Below are positions 32,732-40,796 of a stretch of DNA of 64,000 nt, in pieces (position 1 is the first letter of the stretch; each line of letters opens with the position of its first letter). The position numbers were made by a program, and so were the translations under genes. This stretch comes from Gammaproteobacteria bacterium (GTDB lineage: Bacteria; Pseudomonadota; Gammaproteobacteria; Natronospirales; REEB76), in the NCBI GenBank assembly GCA_036383255.1, contig DASVOS010000018.1:281432-345431 (forward strand), given 5' to 3'. The notes under the pieces were generated by a model. It did no database searches. It saw nothing but the letters and a program-made list of their open reading frames with translations, and was not told where the DNA came from.

Positions 32732-33793
32732 TCAGCCCTCGACGAAGTTGCGCATGAACAGGTCCATCACGTGCTGGGTCATGCCGCCCTGCACATGGCG
32801 CAGGTCGTCCTCCCAGGCCATGCCCCGCTCCGAATTCATGACGATCTCGTAGCTCGGGAAGTACTGCACGTTGTCGTGGGCCGAGGCGAAGTCCTGGGCC
32901 ACCGCGCGGAGCGTCGACTTGGAGTAGGTGTTCGCCACCACGATGTCCTGGCCGCTGAAGGTCGCCTGCAGCGGGACCGGCGAGGTGGTCACCACCATCT
33001 GCAGCTCCGGATGGCCGTGGCGGCTGAGCAGCGCGTGCAGCTGCTCCATGTTGTCCATGTTCTGCAGGTAGTTGGAGACCATGAACTCGTAGCGGCCGGG
33101 GTTCAGCTGCAGCATCTCCTTGTTGGGCGTGGTGTTGAGGTACACCTCCGCCTGCTTGTCGTACCAGACCTCCACCAGGCCCAAGGTCATGAACACCACG
33201 CGGCAGTCGCGGATGCGGGCGTTGACCTCCTGGATCAGGCGCCGCCGCTCCAGGGTGCCGGCCCGGTCCACCACCTCGAGGGTGGGGTTGATGTGCGGGT
33301 CGATGCAGCGCTTAGCGTCCAGGTCCACGAGGCTCGTCTCGGGGAACTTCACCGCCGGGTCCAGCGCCCAGCTGAGCTCGTTCAGCATCGAATAGGTGGT
33401 GTACTTGTTGGTGAAGCCGAGCGCCGTGACCTTGCTGTGGCCGGTGCTGGTGCTGAAGCGGTCGAAGTCGGTGGCGGCGCTAACCACCTGGAAGCCGCGC
33501 CCCTTGAGCGCGTTCTCGATGCCGCGCGCGAAGCAGGAGCCGATGGCGAACAGCTTGTCCTGCCTGTCTATCTTGAACTCCGGCTGCACCATCGCCGAGA
33601 AGCGCGGCTGGCGCAGGCGCTGGCAAGCGTAGGGCCCGGCGGCATCCTTGAAGTCGATGCCGGCCTTGGACCAGCGCGAGTGCTCCTTGCCGGAGGACTG
33701 GGTGGCTTGGGGCCCCGGGCGGTGGCCGCCCAGGCGGGCGAACATCGCGCGCAGGCGCGGGTGGCTGTCGAGGGTCTTGTCGAGGAATCCCAT
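32732..33793 (-). CDS. GSCFA domain protein
   Basis: A 353-aa protein with the name-giving motif of the GSCFA family, FAIGSCFARGIE at about residues 83-94, followed by a region with CRVVFMTLGLVEVW, TTSPVPLQATF and YFPSYEIVM. These spaced blocks (GSC, GLVEVW, SPVP, SYE) recall the blocks of SGNH-type hydrolases and acetyltransferases, so an esterase or acyltransferase acting on the glycan is a reasonable guess, but no biochemical role is established to my knowledge. No signal peptide or membrane segment is evident. It lies between the sulfotransferase-glycosyltransferase fusion and a GT2, all on the same strand. Confidence 0.85.
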   Translation of the reverse strand: MGFLDKTLDSHPRLRAMFARLGGHRPGPQATQSSGKEHSRWSKAGIDFKDAAGPYACQRLRQPRFSAMVQPEFKIDRQDKLFAIGSCFARGIENALKGRGFQVVSAATDFDRFSTSTGHSKVTALGFTNKYTTYSMLNELSWALDPAVKFPETSLVDLDAKRCIDPHINPTLEVVDRAGTLERRRLIQEVNARIRDCRVVFMTLGLVEVWYDKQAEVYLNTTPNKEMLQLNPGRYEFMVSNYLQNMDNMEQLHALLSRHGHPELQMVVTTSPVPLQATFSGQDIVVANTYSKSTLRAVAQDFASAHDNVQYFPSYEIVMNSERGMAWEDDLRHVQGGMTQHVMDLFMRNFVEG

Positions 33794-33818
33794 GGCTGTG
33801 CTCCGTGCGCGGCGCGGC

Positions 33819-36800
33819 CTAGCCCGCCGCCTTCAGTTCCTGCTGCCGGTCGATGGAGGTGATCACCTCCGCGAGGCGCCCGCGGATCACCTCCGGTGAA
33901 TAGCGTTCCCGCACCACCCGCCGGCCGGCCTGCGACATGCGCTGCCACAGCTCAGGATCGGTGTAAGCGCGCACTACCGCGTCGGCGAAGCTCTGCGGGT
34001 CGTCGCCGATCAGCACCTCGCGCCCGTCCTCCACATACATGCCCTCGGCGGCGATGGAGGTGGCCACCACCGGCAGGCCGTAGCTGAAACTGGTGCCGAG
34101 CTTGCCCTTGATGCCGGCACCGAAGCGCAACGGCGCCACCATCAGGCGGCAGGAATTGAAGTAAGGGGTGATGTCCTTCTGGAACCCCAGCACCTGGATG
34201 TGGTCGCAGGCGAGGTCGCGTATCTCCGCCGGCGGCCGCGAGCCCAGGATCAGGAACCTGAGGTCCGGGATGCGGCTCCTCAGCGCGGGCAGCACCTCGC
34301 GGCAGAAGTACAGCACCGCCTCCACGTTGGGGTTGTGCTGGTAGCCGCCGATGAACAGGATGTCGCGGCGCGCCTCGAAGCCGGGGCCCTGAGGCTCCTC
34401 CGGGATCACCAGCTGCACCACGTGCACGTTCGCGCGCGGCGCCTCCTGGGCCAGGAGCTCCTTCTCCACCGGGCTCACCACGATGCTGGCGTCGGACTCG
34501 CGGATGAGCTTGAGCTCGTCGGCGCGGGTGCGCTCGGCGCGGTCGGCGATGAGCGGGTTGTTCTCCACCGCCGCCTGGCGCCGCTCACGCAGGTAGTGCA
34601 GGTCCACAGTGTCGTAGATGACGCGCAGGCCCGGCGCGGCCTTCTTGAGGTGGTCGAGGTGGCGGATCGCCACGTAGGGCCGGCACAGCATGGCGAGCTG
34701 GAACTCGCCGGCGCGGGCCTTGATGAACTGATCCACCGACACGCAGTGCGGCTCGTACACGCATTCGATGCCGAGCCGCTGCAGGTCGCGGGTGTATTCG
34801 CCGTCGTGCAGCAGGTTGTCCGGCACGAAGGTGACCTTGTAGCCCAGTGACTGCAGCAGCTTCAGGTGGTAGAACTTGAGCAGCGAGCCCGCATCGTGGT
34901 CCGGGCGCGGCGTGTTGGCGTCGATCACCAGCAGGCGCTTGGTGACGCTGCGGTCCTTCTCCAGCAGCGGCAGCATGCCGTTAGGACGGTGCGAGGCCAG
35001 CACGTCCTTCCAGCGCTCGTGCAGCTTCTTGAGGTTCACCACCTGGTACTTCTTCACGCCGGAGCCGAGGTCGGTGCCGGAGCTCACGCCCTCGTAGTGA
35101 ACGATGGTGGAGAGCGGCTGGTACAGGACCCTGAGGCCGCGCTTGCGCACCTGGAAAGCGAGGTCGGTGTCCTCGCAATAAGCGGGCGCGTAGTGGCTGT
35201 CGAAGCCGCCGAGTTCGCGGAACAGCGCGAGGGGCACCATGATGCTGGCGCCGGAGCAATAGTCCACGTCCCGCAGGTAGTTGTACTCGGGACGGTCCGG
35301 GTCGTCGAAGCGTCCGTAGTTCCAGGCAGAGCCATCGCGCCAGACGATGCCGCCGGCCTCCTGCAGGCGCCCGTCCGGATACACGAGCTTGGAGCCGACG
35401 AGACCCGCCTCGGACACCTGGTCGAAGGTCGCGCGCAGCTCGTCCAGCCAACCCGGCAGCACCTGCACGTCGTTGTTCAGGAAGTACACATAGCGGCCGC
35501 GCGAGGCAGTGGCGCCGGCGTTGCAGGCGCCGATGAAGCCGAGGTTCTGCTCGTTCTTGACCACCCGCACGCCCTTGCAGCGGGCCAGCACCGCCGGGGT
35601 CTCGTCCTTCGAGCAGTCGTCCACCACGATCACCTCGAAGGGCGTCTTGGCGCCGACCGCGGCGATGGAGTTCAGGCAGTGCAGCGTGTGCGCCACGTTG
35701 TTGTAGACGGGGATCACCACCGAGACCTCAGGTGTCTCCGAGGTGGCGAGCACCGGACCCTCGCCCGCCAGCACCGCGGCCGGGCCCTTAGGGTCCACCT
35801 TCTCGCCACGCACCGCGCGGGTCTTGTAGTCGGCGCTGCCCGGGGCGCCGGCGCCGAAGAGCCGGCCCAGGCTGCGGCGCAGGACCATGCGCAGGCGCAT
35901 AGGCATGGGGATGCGGTAGTACACGTCGCGGGCCACCAGCCTCAACACCCCTGCGTTCATGAAGCGCAGCTTGGGGATGGAGCGCAACATCACCATCAGG
36001 CCGCGCAGCGGCGCGGTAACACGCCAGGAGGTCGAGTGATAGAGCGCCTGCAACTCGCGCTTGAGATGGCCCATCTCCCTGAGTTCGCCCCGCTGCCATT
36101 CCAGCTCTTGGGCCCGGGCCACGGCGAGGCCGGCGTGATGGCCGCGTTCCTCGGCGATGTGCTTGATCTCCTGGTCGCGGGCCTGGATCAGACGGTCCTT
36201 GTCGGCGAGCGCCGCATCGCGCGCGTGCAACTCGGCGTAGAGCGAACCGAGGATGTGGTCGAAGCCGGCGCTCAGGCCCGCCAGCTCCTTGCCGAGCCGG
36301 TCGAGCTGGGCCGGGTCGGTGCCGCCGGTCAAGGTCTTGTAGGTATCGCGGGTGAGCCGCCCGAGCTCGCCGCCCGGCATCAGCTCCGGTTTCTGGTGGT
36401 GGCGCAGTTCCTTGTGCACGAAGGCGGACATGCCCTGCTCAAGCGTGCGCTCGTCCGCCGGCCATGCGAGGCCCAGCTTCTCCCAGGCGGGCTTGAGCGC
36501 GCCGCGCCAGTCGGCCAGCACCGAGGCATAGTCCACCACCGCCCGCGGGCCGCCGCGGCTCGCCGCCTCCGCGTCCATGAGGTAGCGCAAGGTCAGCAGC
36601 GCCGACTTCTCCGGCGCGAAGTCGTTGCGGCTCTTGAGGGAAGCGATGATCTCAGCGGGGTCGCGGGTCGCGATCAGGTAGCAGGGCTGCCAGCCGAGCT
36701 CACGCAGGAGGTCCTGCCATAGGGGCAGCATGCGGCACAGGCGCGGGTCCTTGACGCAGGCGAGTTCCGCCGTACCGAAGTCGCGCTTGAGCACCGCCTT

Positions 36801-37061
36801 CAAGGCATCGCGTTCCGGGCGGATGGTCTCGTAGTTCCACCATTTGTCCGGCAGTGCGCGTACGTCGTCCCAGGCGTAACCGAGCTTGTCGAGGACGGCA
36901 TCGTGGATGCGCACGATCTCGTCGTGCTCCCAGAAACCCATCACGTTGTCCTGGCCCGCCGCCATCATCCGGTCGCCGAGCTCGGCACCCAGCAGGCGGC
37001 AGCTGCCTGCCAGCACCGAGGTGCCGCTGCGGTGCATGCCAAGGATCATCAGCATCTTCAT
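33819..37061 (-). CDS. Three-domain fusion: sulfotransferase-like + GT2 + GT4 glycosyltransferase
   Basis: A 1080-aa cytoplasmic polypeptide. Residues 1-250 form a sulfotransferase-like P-loop module ([10 protein letters not shown] at 8-17, the PAPS 5'-phosphosulfate loop; later [12 protein letters not shown] and [11 protein letters not shown]). About 280-345 is a charged, probably coiled-coil linker. Residues 445-690 are a family 2 glycosyltransferase ([45 protein letters not shown]). From about 710 to 1070 a group 1 (GT4) glycosyltransferase follows ([56 protein letters not shown]). The ATG overlaps the upstream sulfotransferase stop by four bases. It likely adds at least two sugars and may couple this to sulfation. 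The substrates cannot be read. Confidence 0.9.
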   Translation of the reverse strand: MKMLMILGMHRSGTSVLAGSCRLLGAELGDRMMAAGQDNVMGFWEHDEIVRIHDAVLDKLGYAWDDVRALPDKWWNYETIRPERDALKAVLKRDFGTAELACVKDPRLCRMLPLWQDLLRELGWQPCYLIATRDPAEIIASLKSRNDFAPEKSALLTLRYLMDAEAASRGGPRAVVDYASVLADWRGALKPAWEKLGLAWPADERTLEQGMSAFVHKELRHHQKPELMPGGELGRLTRDTYKTLTGGTDPAQLDRLGKELAGLSAGFDHILGSLYAELHARDAALADKDRLIQARDQEIKHIAEERGHHAGLAVARAQELEWQRGELREMGHLKRELQALYHSTSWRVTAPLRGLMVMLRSIPKLRFMNAGVLRLVARDVYYRIPMPMRLRMVLRRSLGRLFGAGAPGSADYKTRAVRGEKVDPKGPAAVLAGEGPVLATSETPEVSVVIPVYNNVAHTLHCLNSIAAVGAKTPFEVIVVDDCSKDETPAVLARCKGVRVVKNEQNLGFIGACNAGATASRGRYVYFLNNDVQVLPGWLDELRATFDQVSEAGLVGSKLVYPDGRLQEAGGIVWRDGSAWNYGRFDDPDRPEYNYLRDVDYCSGASIMVPLALFRELGGFDSHYAPAYCEDTDLAFQVRKRGLRVLYQPLSTIVHYEGVSSGTDLGSGVKKYQVVNLKKLHERWKDVLASHRPNGMLPLLEKDRSVTKRLLVIDANTPRPDHDAGSLLKFYHLKLLQSLGYKVTFVPDNLLHDGEYTRDLQRLGIECVYEPHCVSVDQFIKARAGEFQLAMLCRPYVAIRHLDHLKKAAPGLRVIYDTVDLHYLRERRQAAVENNPLIADRAERTRADELKLIRESDASIVVSPVEKELLAQEAPRANVHVVQLVIPEEPQGPGFEARRDILFIGGYQHNPNVEAVLYFCREVLPALRSRIPDLRFLILGSRPPAEIRDLACDHIQVLGFQKDITPYFNSCRLMVAPLRFGAGIKGKLGTSFSYGLPVVATSIAAEGMYVEDGREVLIGDDPQSFADAVVRAYTDPELWQRMSQAGRRVVRERYSPEVIRGRLAEVITSIDRQQELKAAG

Positions 37062-38005
37062 ACGGAACGCCCCCACAGCGCGGACAGGCGCGCCCCCAGG
37101 CCCCGGCGGATGCGCGCCACCGGCGGCTCTTGCAAGCGGCGGCAGTGCTCCTCGAACAGGCGCTGCATCTCGGTGCGGGCGCCGGCGTCGCCCTGTTCCA
37201 GGCTCTCGGGTGCCGCCAGCATGTCGCGGTAGAGCTGCTCGGCCTCGCGGGCGGCGGTCGTGCTGGTGTCCACCGGCACCGAGTCCTTTTCCACCTCGGA
37301 GCTGTTGATCTTGTTGTCGAGCGGCTTCAGGCAATCGGCGGAGTAAGTCTCACCCAGGAACGCCAGTACCCGGCGGAACGCCTGCTCCGGCTGGCCGGTG
37401 AAGTCTTCGTAGCGCACGCGCAGCATGCGCGCACGGCCGAGCGCGCGCTCGCCCAGCCAGGCGGCGCGGGTGAGCCTCAACCAGGCCTGGTAGGCCTCGT
37501 CGTGACCATAGTCGCGCGCGCCGGTGCGGGAGAACTTCATGAGCGAGCGCGCCACGTCGTGCGGGTTGCGCAGGAGGTGGACGAAGCGCGCACCGGGGAA
37601 CAGGCGCGATAGCGGGTATATATAGTGCGAGTTCTCGGGGGTCGCGTCGGCCCAGCGGCGCTTGGGGTCGTCCGGCGAGCGGCGCCGGTGCATCTCACCC
37701 TTCACCTTGCGCTCGGTGTGCTCGATGAGCCGCTGGTTGGCGGCACCCATGAGGTGCTGCAGGCCCTCGCCGAACAGGCGGTAGAACTCGTCCTCGTCCA
37801 TGCCGATCTGGCCGAGGTGCGAGAAGCCGCCGTTCACGGTGGCGAGGCGATAGAGGTTGTCCAGGTCCACACCCAGGCGTGCCAGCCAGTTGGTCTCCGG
37901 CAGGTTCACGATGTTGGGGTGCTGGCCCAGGCACCAGCAGAAGATGCTGGTACCGGAGCGGTAGGAACCCACCACGAACACCGGGCTGTGGCTATGGTCC
38001 GACAT
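37058..38005 (-). CDS. Sulfotransferase family protein
   Basis: A 315-aa cytosolic-type carbohydrate sulfotransferase. The 5'-phosphosulfate loop is [12 protein letters not shown] near residue 10, with YRSGTS as the core. The 3'-phosphate motif is [20 protein letters not shown] (conserved Arg and Ser). [15 protein letters not shown] is the following RYEDL-like motif. The start ATG at 38005 was chosen because the P-loop then lies at the expected distance; the frame continues upstream without family features. It overlaps the fusion gene by ATGA, and both probably come from one transcript. A TAT-ATA-TAC codon run at 37617-37624 is unusual for this genome. Confidence 0.88.
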   Translation of the reverse strand: MSDHSHSPVFVVGSYRSGTSIFCWCLGQHPNIVNLPETNWLARLGVDLDNLYRLATVNGGFSHLGQIGMDEDEFYRLFGEGLQHLMGAANQRLIEHTERKVKGEMHRRRSPDDPKRRWADATPENSHYIYPLSRLFPGARFVHLLRNPHDVARSLMKFSRTGARDYGHDEAYQAWLRLTRAAWLGERALGRARMLRVRYEDFTGQPEQAFRRVLAFLGETYSADCLKPLDNKINSSEVEKDSVPVDTSTTAAREAEQLYRDMLAAPESLEQGDAGARTEMQRLFEEHCRRLQEPPVARIRRGLGARLSALWGRSV

Positions 38006-38055
38006 CAGGAAGGGTCCTTGGGGAGACGCTGGAGCCGGCGGCGGCAAGACCCTGA

Positions 38056-38061
38056 ATTTTA
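38056..38061 (-). promoter_or_regulatory. Possible -10 element in the gap before the 38005 sulfotransferase
   Basis: On the minus strand the AT-rich patch reads TTTAAGATAAAATTC, containing TAAAAT about 50 bases before the ATG at 38005. The 89-base gap is otherwise GC-rich. No clear -35 is found. It could start a transcript for the sulfotransferase, the fusion, GSCFA and the glycosyltransferases after them. Pattern evidence only. Confidence 0.3.
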
Positions 38062-38094
38062 TCTTAAATCTACCCTGCCAGTCCCATTGAGGCC

Positions 38095-39255
38095 TCAGCC
38101 TGGCGGCGAAAATGCCCCGGGCTCCGCGTCCCGGGTGTAGCCCATGGCGGCGAGCTCGGTGCCGGCGATTCGCCACACCAGCGCCCGGTCGCGGGCGGTG
38201 AGGCTCTCGCGCCATTCCCCCGCCACGCCCTTGCGCATCACATCCTGCCCGGCCACGCCCCGTGGCCGCCCGCTCTGGGCCTCGAAGGAGCTCGCCCTGG
38301 CCACCGCTGCTACGGTTGTTGGGGAGGCGTCGGCGCCGAGCGTCTGCAGGAGGCGCCGGAACTCGCCGTCGAAGTCCGCCAGGAGGTCTTCGTAGCGCAG
38401 CACCGTGAGTTCGCCCCGCTCCGCCGCCTTGAGTACCTTCCGCACCCGGTCCGCCCACACCGACAGGGAGCGGCCGAGGCGCCAATCCTCGCCGTAACCG
38501 GCCAGGCGGCGCAGTGCCGTGACGCCGCGGATACCCGCCTCGCGGGCCAGCGCCACCGGTTTCATGAAGCTCACGTGGCTGTGCTGCCATGCCATGCGCC
38601 GCTCGCGCATGAGCTGGCGATAGTGGAACGCCGATACCGCCGCATCCCGGCCGTCGCGCACGATCGCCACGCGCGGCGCCTGGGGCCGCCATTCCCTAAG
38701 CGCGTCCAGGCACAGGATCTGGTCCGCGCCCTTCAGCACCAGCCGCTGGCCCGGCTTGAAGGCCGGCGCCAGTGCCGACAGGAACCCGTCCATGGCCTGA
38801 GCCGGCGTCGAGGCCTTGCGCAGCGCCTCGAAGGCGGCGGCCAGCAGCGCCGGCGGGAAGTTGAGGAACCCGACCGGCTTGCCCTGCGAGGCCCGCTCGC
38901 CGCCGGCGGTGGAACCTTCCGTCAACATCGCCGTCAACACCCGCACCGCAACCTCGGCCGGCAGGTCGTAAAGAGACGCGACGTCGCGGTAGCTGCCATC
39001 GGGGAGATAACGATGGAATGCGCCGGGCGCCAGCTGCTCGACCCTGAGCGCACAGAATGCGCTCCGGCCGAACACGTTGGCCAACCGCTCGCGTGGCGGC
39101 AATAGGTGCCGGCCGCTACGCCCGGCCACAGACCGCAGCACGTCCAGCTCGCGCAGGGCCGAGAACTCAGGATGGGCCGCCAGCGCGGAGAGCAGCCAGC
39201 TGGTGCCGTTCTTGTAGAGGCCGACGATGAAGACCGGATCGGCTGGCCGGTTCAC
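38095..39255 (-). CDS. Sulfotransferase-like protein (paralogue of the 62797-63885 gene)
   Basis: A 386-aa P-loop protein. The first loop is FIVGLYKNGTSWLL near residue 10, and the 3'-phosphate motif is VAIVRDGRDAAVSAFHYR. LTVLRYEDLLADF and GVAGEWRESL close the domain. The same blocks occur in the gene at 62797-63885 (MYKSGTSWLL, VRDGRDAAISAVHF, LRYEDLQQDF, GITGEWREAL, both ending ELAAxGYT), so the two are paralogues. The start is GTG at 39255, which overlaps the Wzt stop as GTGA. This tight link to the ABC exporter suggests that it modifies the exported glycan. Stops 89 bases before the next sulfotransferase. Confidence 0.86.
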   Translation of the reverse strand: MNRPADPVFIVGLYKNGTSWLLSALAAHPEFSALRELDVLRSVAGRSGRHLLPPRERLANVFGRSAFCALRVEQLAPGAFHRYLPDGSYRDVASLYDLPAEVAVRVLTAMLTEGSTAGGERASQGKPVGFLNFPPALLAAAFEALRKASTPAQAMDGFLSALAPAFKPGQRLVLKGADQILCLDALREWRPQAPRVAIVRDGRDAAVSAFHYRQLMRERRMAWQHSHVSFMKPVALAREAGIRGVTALRRLAGYGEDWRLGRSLSVWADRVRKVLKAAERGELTVLRYEDLLADFDGEFRRLLQTLGADASPTTVAAVARASSFEAQSGRPRGVAGQDVMRKGVAGEWRESLTARDRALVWRIAGTELAAMGYTRDAEPGAFSPPG

Positions 39256-39965
39256 TTCCGTGGGCCGCTGGACTGCATGTTCTTCAGGTAACGCTCCACC
39301 ACGGCCTTGGGCTCGCCGATCTCCACGGTGGCACCCTTCTCTACCCACACCACCCGGTCGCACAGCTCCAGCACCGTGTCGGTCTGATGGGTCACGATCA
39401 CCACGGTCTTATCGGAGGCGATCTTCTGGCGCATGACGGCTGAGGATTTCTCCTTGAAGCTGGCGTCACCGGTGCCCAGCACCTCGTCGATGAGCAGCAC
39501 GTCCGGGTCGGCGCGGGAGGCCACGGTGAAGCCGAGCCGCGCGCGCATGCCGGAGGAGTAGGTGCGCACCGGCTCGTCGATGAACTGCTGGAGCTCGGCG
39601 AAGCGCACGATCTCATCCATGCTCTCCTCCACCTGGCGGCGGGTCATGCCCAGCAGGATACCGGACAGCACTGCGTTCTGGCGGCCGGTGAGGGAGGGGA
39701 TGAAGCCCGCCTGCAGCGCCAGCAGCGAGACGCGCTCGGTCCTGCGCACGATGCAGCCATTGTCCGGAGCCAGGATGCCGGCCAGCAGGCGCAGCAGCGT
39801 GCTCTTGCCGGCGCCGTTGCGGCCTATCACGCCCAGCGTCTCGCCGTGCCGAAGGTCGAAGCTCACGTCGTGCAGGGCCCAGAACGCCGAGGAGCGCAGG
39901 AAACCCGCCTTCCGCCGGTAGCGCACGCCCACGTTCTTGAGTTCGATGATGGTGTCGCCGCTCAT
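39252..39965 (-). CDS. wzt: Polysaccharide ABC exporter, ATP-binding subunit (Wzt/TagH type, short form)
   Basis: A 237-aa ATPase of the ABC-2 export class. Walker A is GVIGRNGAGKST, the signature is TYSSGMRARL, Walker B is DVLLIDEVLGTGDASF, and the switch His is in VIVTHQTD. The N terminus (NVGVRYRRKAGFLRSSAFWALHDVSF) is typical for Wzt/TagH/KpsT-like exporters. It ends soon after the ATPase fold and has no C-terminal carbohydrate-binding domain as in the O9a-type Wzt, which recognises a terminal modification. Thus export may not depend on chain-end capping, or another protein recognises it. It follows the permease by seven bases and couples to a sulfotransferase by GTGA. Confidence 0.93.
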   Translation of the reverse strand: MSGDTIIELKNVGVRYRRKAGFLRSSAFWALHDVSFDLRHGETLGVIGRNGAGKSTLLRLLAGILAPDNGCIVRRTERVSLLALQAGFIPSLTGRQNAVLSGILLGMTRRQVEESMDEIVRFAELQQFIDEPVRTYSSGMRARLGFTVASRADPDVLLIDEVLGTGDASFKEKSSAVMRQKIASDKTVVIVTHQTDTVLELCDRVVWVEKGATVEIGEPKAVVERYLKNMQSSGPRK

Positions 39966-39972
39966 GCGCCCC

Positions 39973-40737
39973 TCAGACGATCATGAGTTTTGGATAGGAA
40001 CGGTCGAAGCGCTTCAGCAGCCATAACGCCAGGGCATAGATCATGCAGGAAGCCAATAACACGGCGGCGAGCGCGCTCCAATCCGGCCAGACCTTGGACA
40101 CCAGGACGTCGTGGAAACCCGCGATGACCGGCACCATGGGGTTGAGCCGCAGCACCTGCGCCACGCTGGGGGGCAGGCGGCTGATGTCGTTGATGACGCC
40201 CGAGATGAACAACATGACGACCAGGCCGTTGCTGATGATGAGGTCCAGGTCGGGGAGCAGCGGCACCAGCGCGGCCGCGAGGGAAGCCAGCGCCAGGGTC
40301 AGCATCAGCTCCACCACCACCAGGAACGGCAACGCGAGCCAGGACGTCCCGATGCCGTTGGTATATGCAGCCAGGCACAGCAACAGAGCCAGGATGATGA
40401 GAAACTTCATGCCGTTGGTGACCAGCACCATGCTCGGCAGGATGTACTTGGGCAGGTAGACCTGCTGGATCAAGCCGCTGTTGGCCTGGATGATCCCGCC
40501 GCCGTTCTGCACCGTGCTGGAGAAGAGCTTCCACGGCACCAGTCCGCTCAGCAGGAACAGCAGCCGGTGCTCGCCGCCCTGGCGCAACCCCAGGCCGAAG
40601 GCCAGGTAGAAGGCCATCATGTAGAGCAGCGGCTCCAGCACCCACCACGCGAAACCCACGTAGCCGCGGGCCGCGTCCGCATGCAGGTCGGCCAGTCCCC
40701 TGTACCAGATGAGTTCGGCGTAACGCGGCCTGCGCAT
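39973..40737 (-). CDS. wzm: Polysaccharide ABC exporter, permease subunit (Wzm, ABC-2 type)
   Basis: A 254-aa inner-membrane protein with six hydrophobic segments. The N-terminal amphipathic interface WYRGLADLHADAARGYVGFAWWVLEPLLYM is the classic ABC-2 polysaccharide permease entry, given here as the stretch before segment 1. Later features are LSGLVPWKLFSSTVQNGG and the helix before the last segments, RLNPMVPVIAGFHDVL. With Wzt it would flip undecaprenyl-linked O-antigen or capsule across the inner membrane. The gap upstream is 54 bases and contains a perfect TATAAT, so wzm may start its own transcript. Confidence 0.93.
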   Translation of the reverse strand: MRRPRYAELIWYRGLADLHADAARGYVGFAWWVLEPLLYMMAFYLAFGLGLRQGGEHRLLFLLSGLVPWKLFSSTVQNGGGIIQANSGLIQQVYLPKYILPSMVLVTNGMKFLIILALLLCLAAYTNGIGTSWLALPFLVVVELMLTLALASLAAALVPLLPDLDLIISNGLVVMLFISGVINDISRLPPSVAQVLRLNPMVPVIAGFHDVLVSKVWPDWSALAAVLLASCMIYALALWLLKRFDRSYPKLMIV

Positions 40738-40790
40738 CCGTTCGGTCTCTCGAGCGTGGAAGGTGGGCGCGGCGGATCCGCGCGGGCGGC

Positions 40791-40796
40791 ATTATA
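40791..40796 (-). promoter_or_regulatory. Possible -10 element upstream of wzm-wzt
   Basis: The minus strand reads TATAAT and overlaps the TAA stop of the phosphoglycerol-transferase-like gene, 53 bases before the wzm ATG. No convincing -35 is found 16-18 bases upstream (GGTAGG/AGGTAG region). Between it and wzm lies a ten-base palindrome around GGATCC. It would allow separate control of the exporter. Confidence 0.4.

Noticed and set aside
40765-40790. Palindrome around GGATCC in the gap before wzm
   Set aside because: Only ten bases pair before a G-G mismatch; too short to call an operator or terminator.
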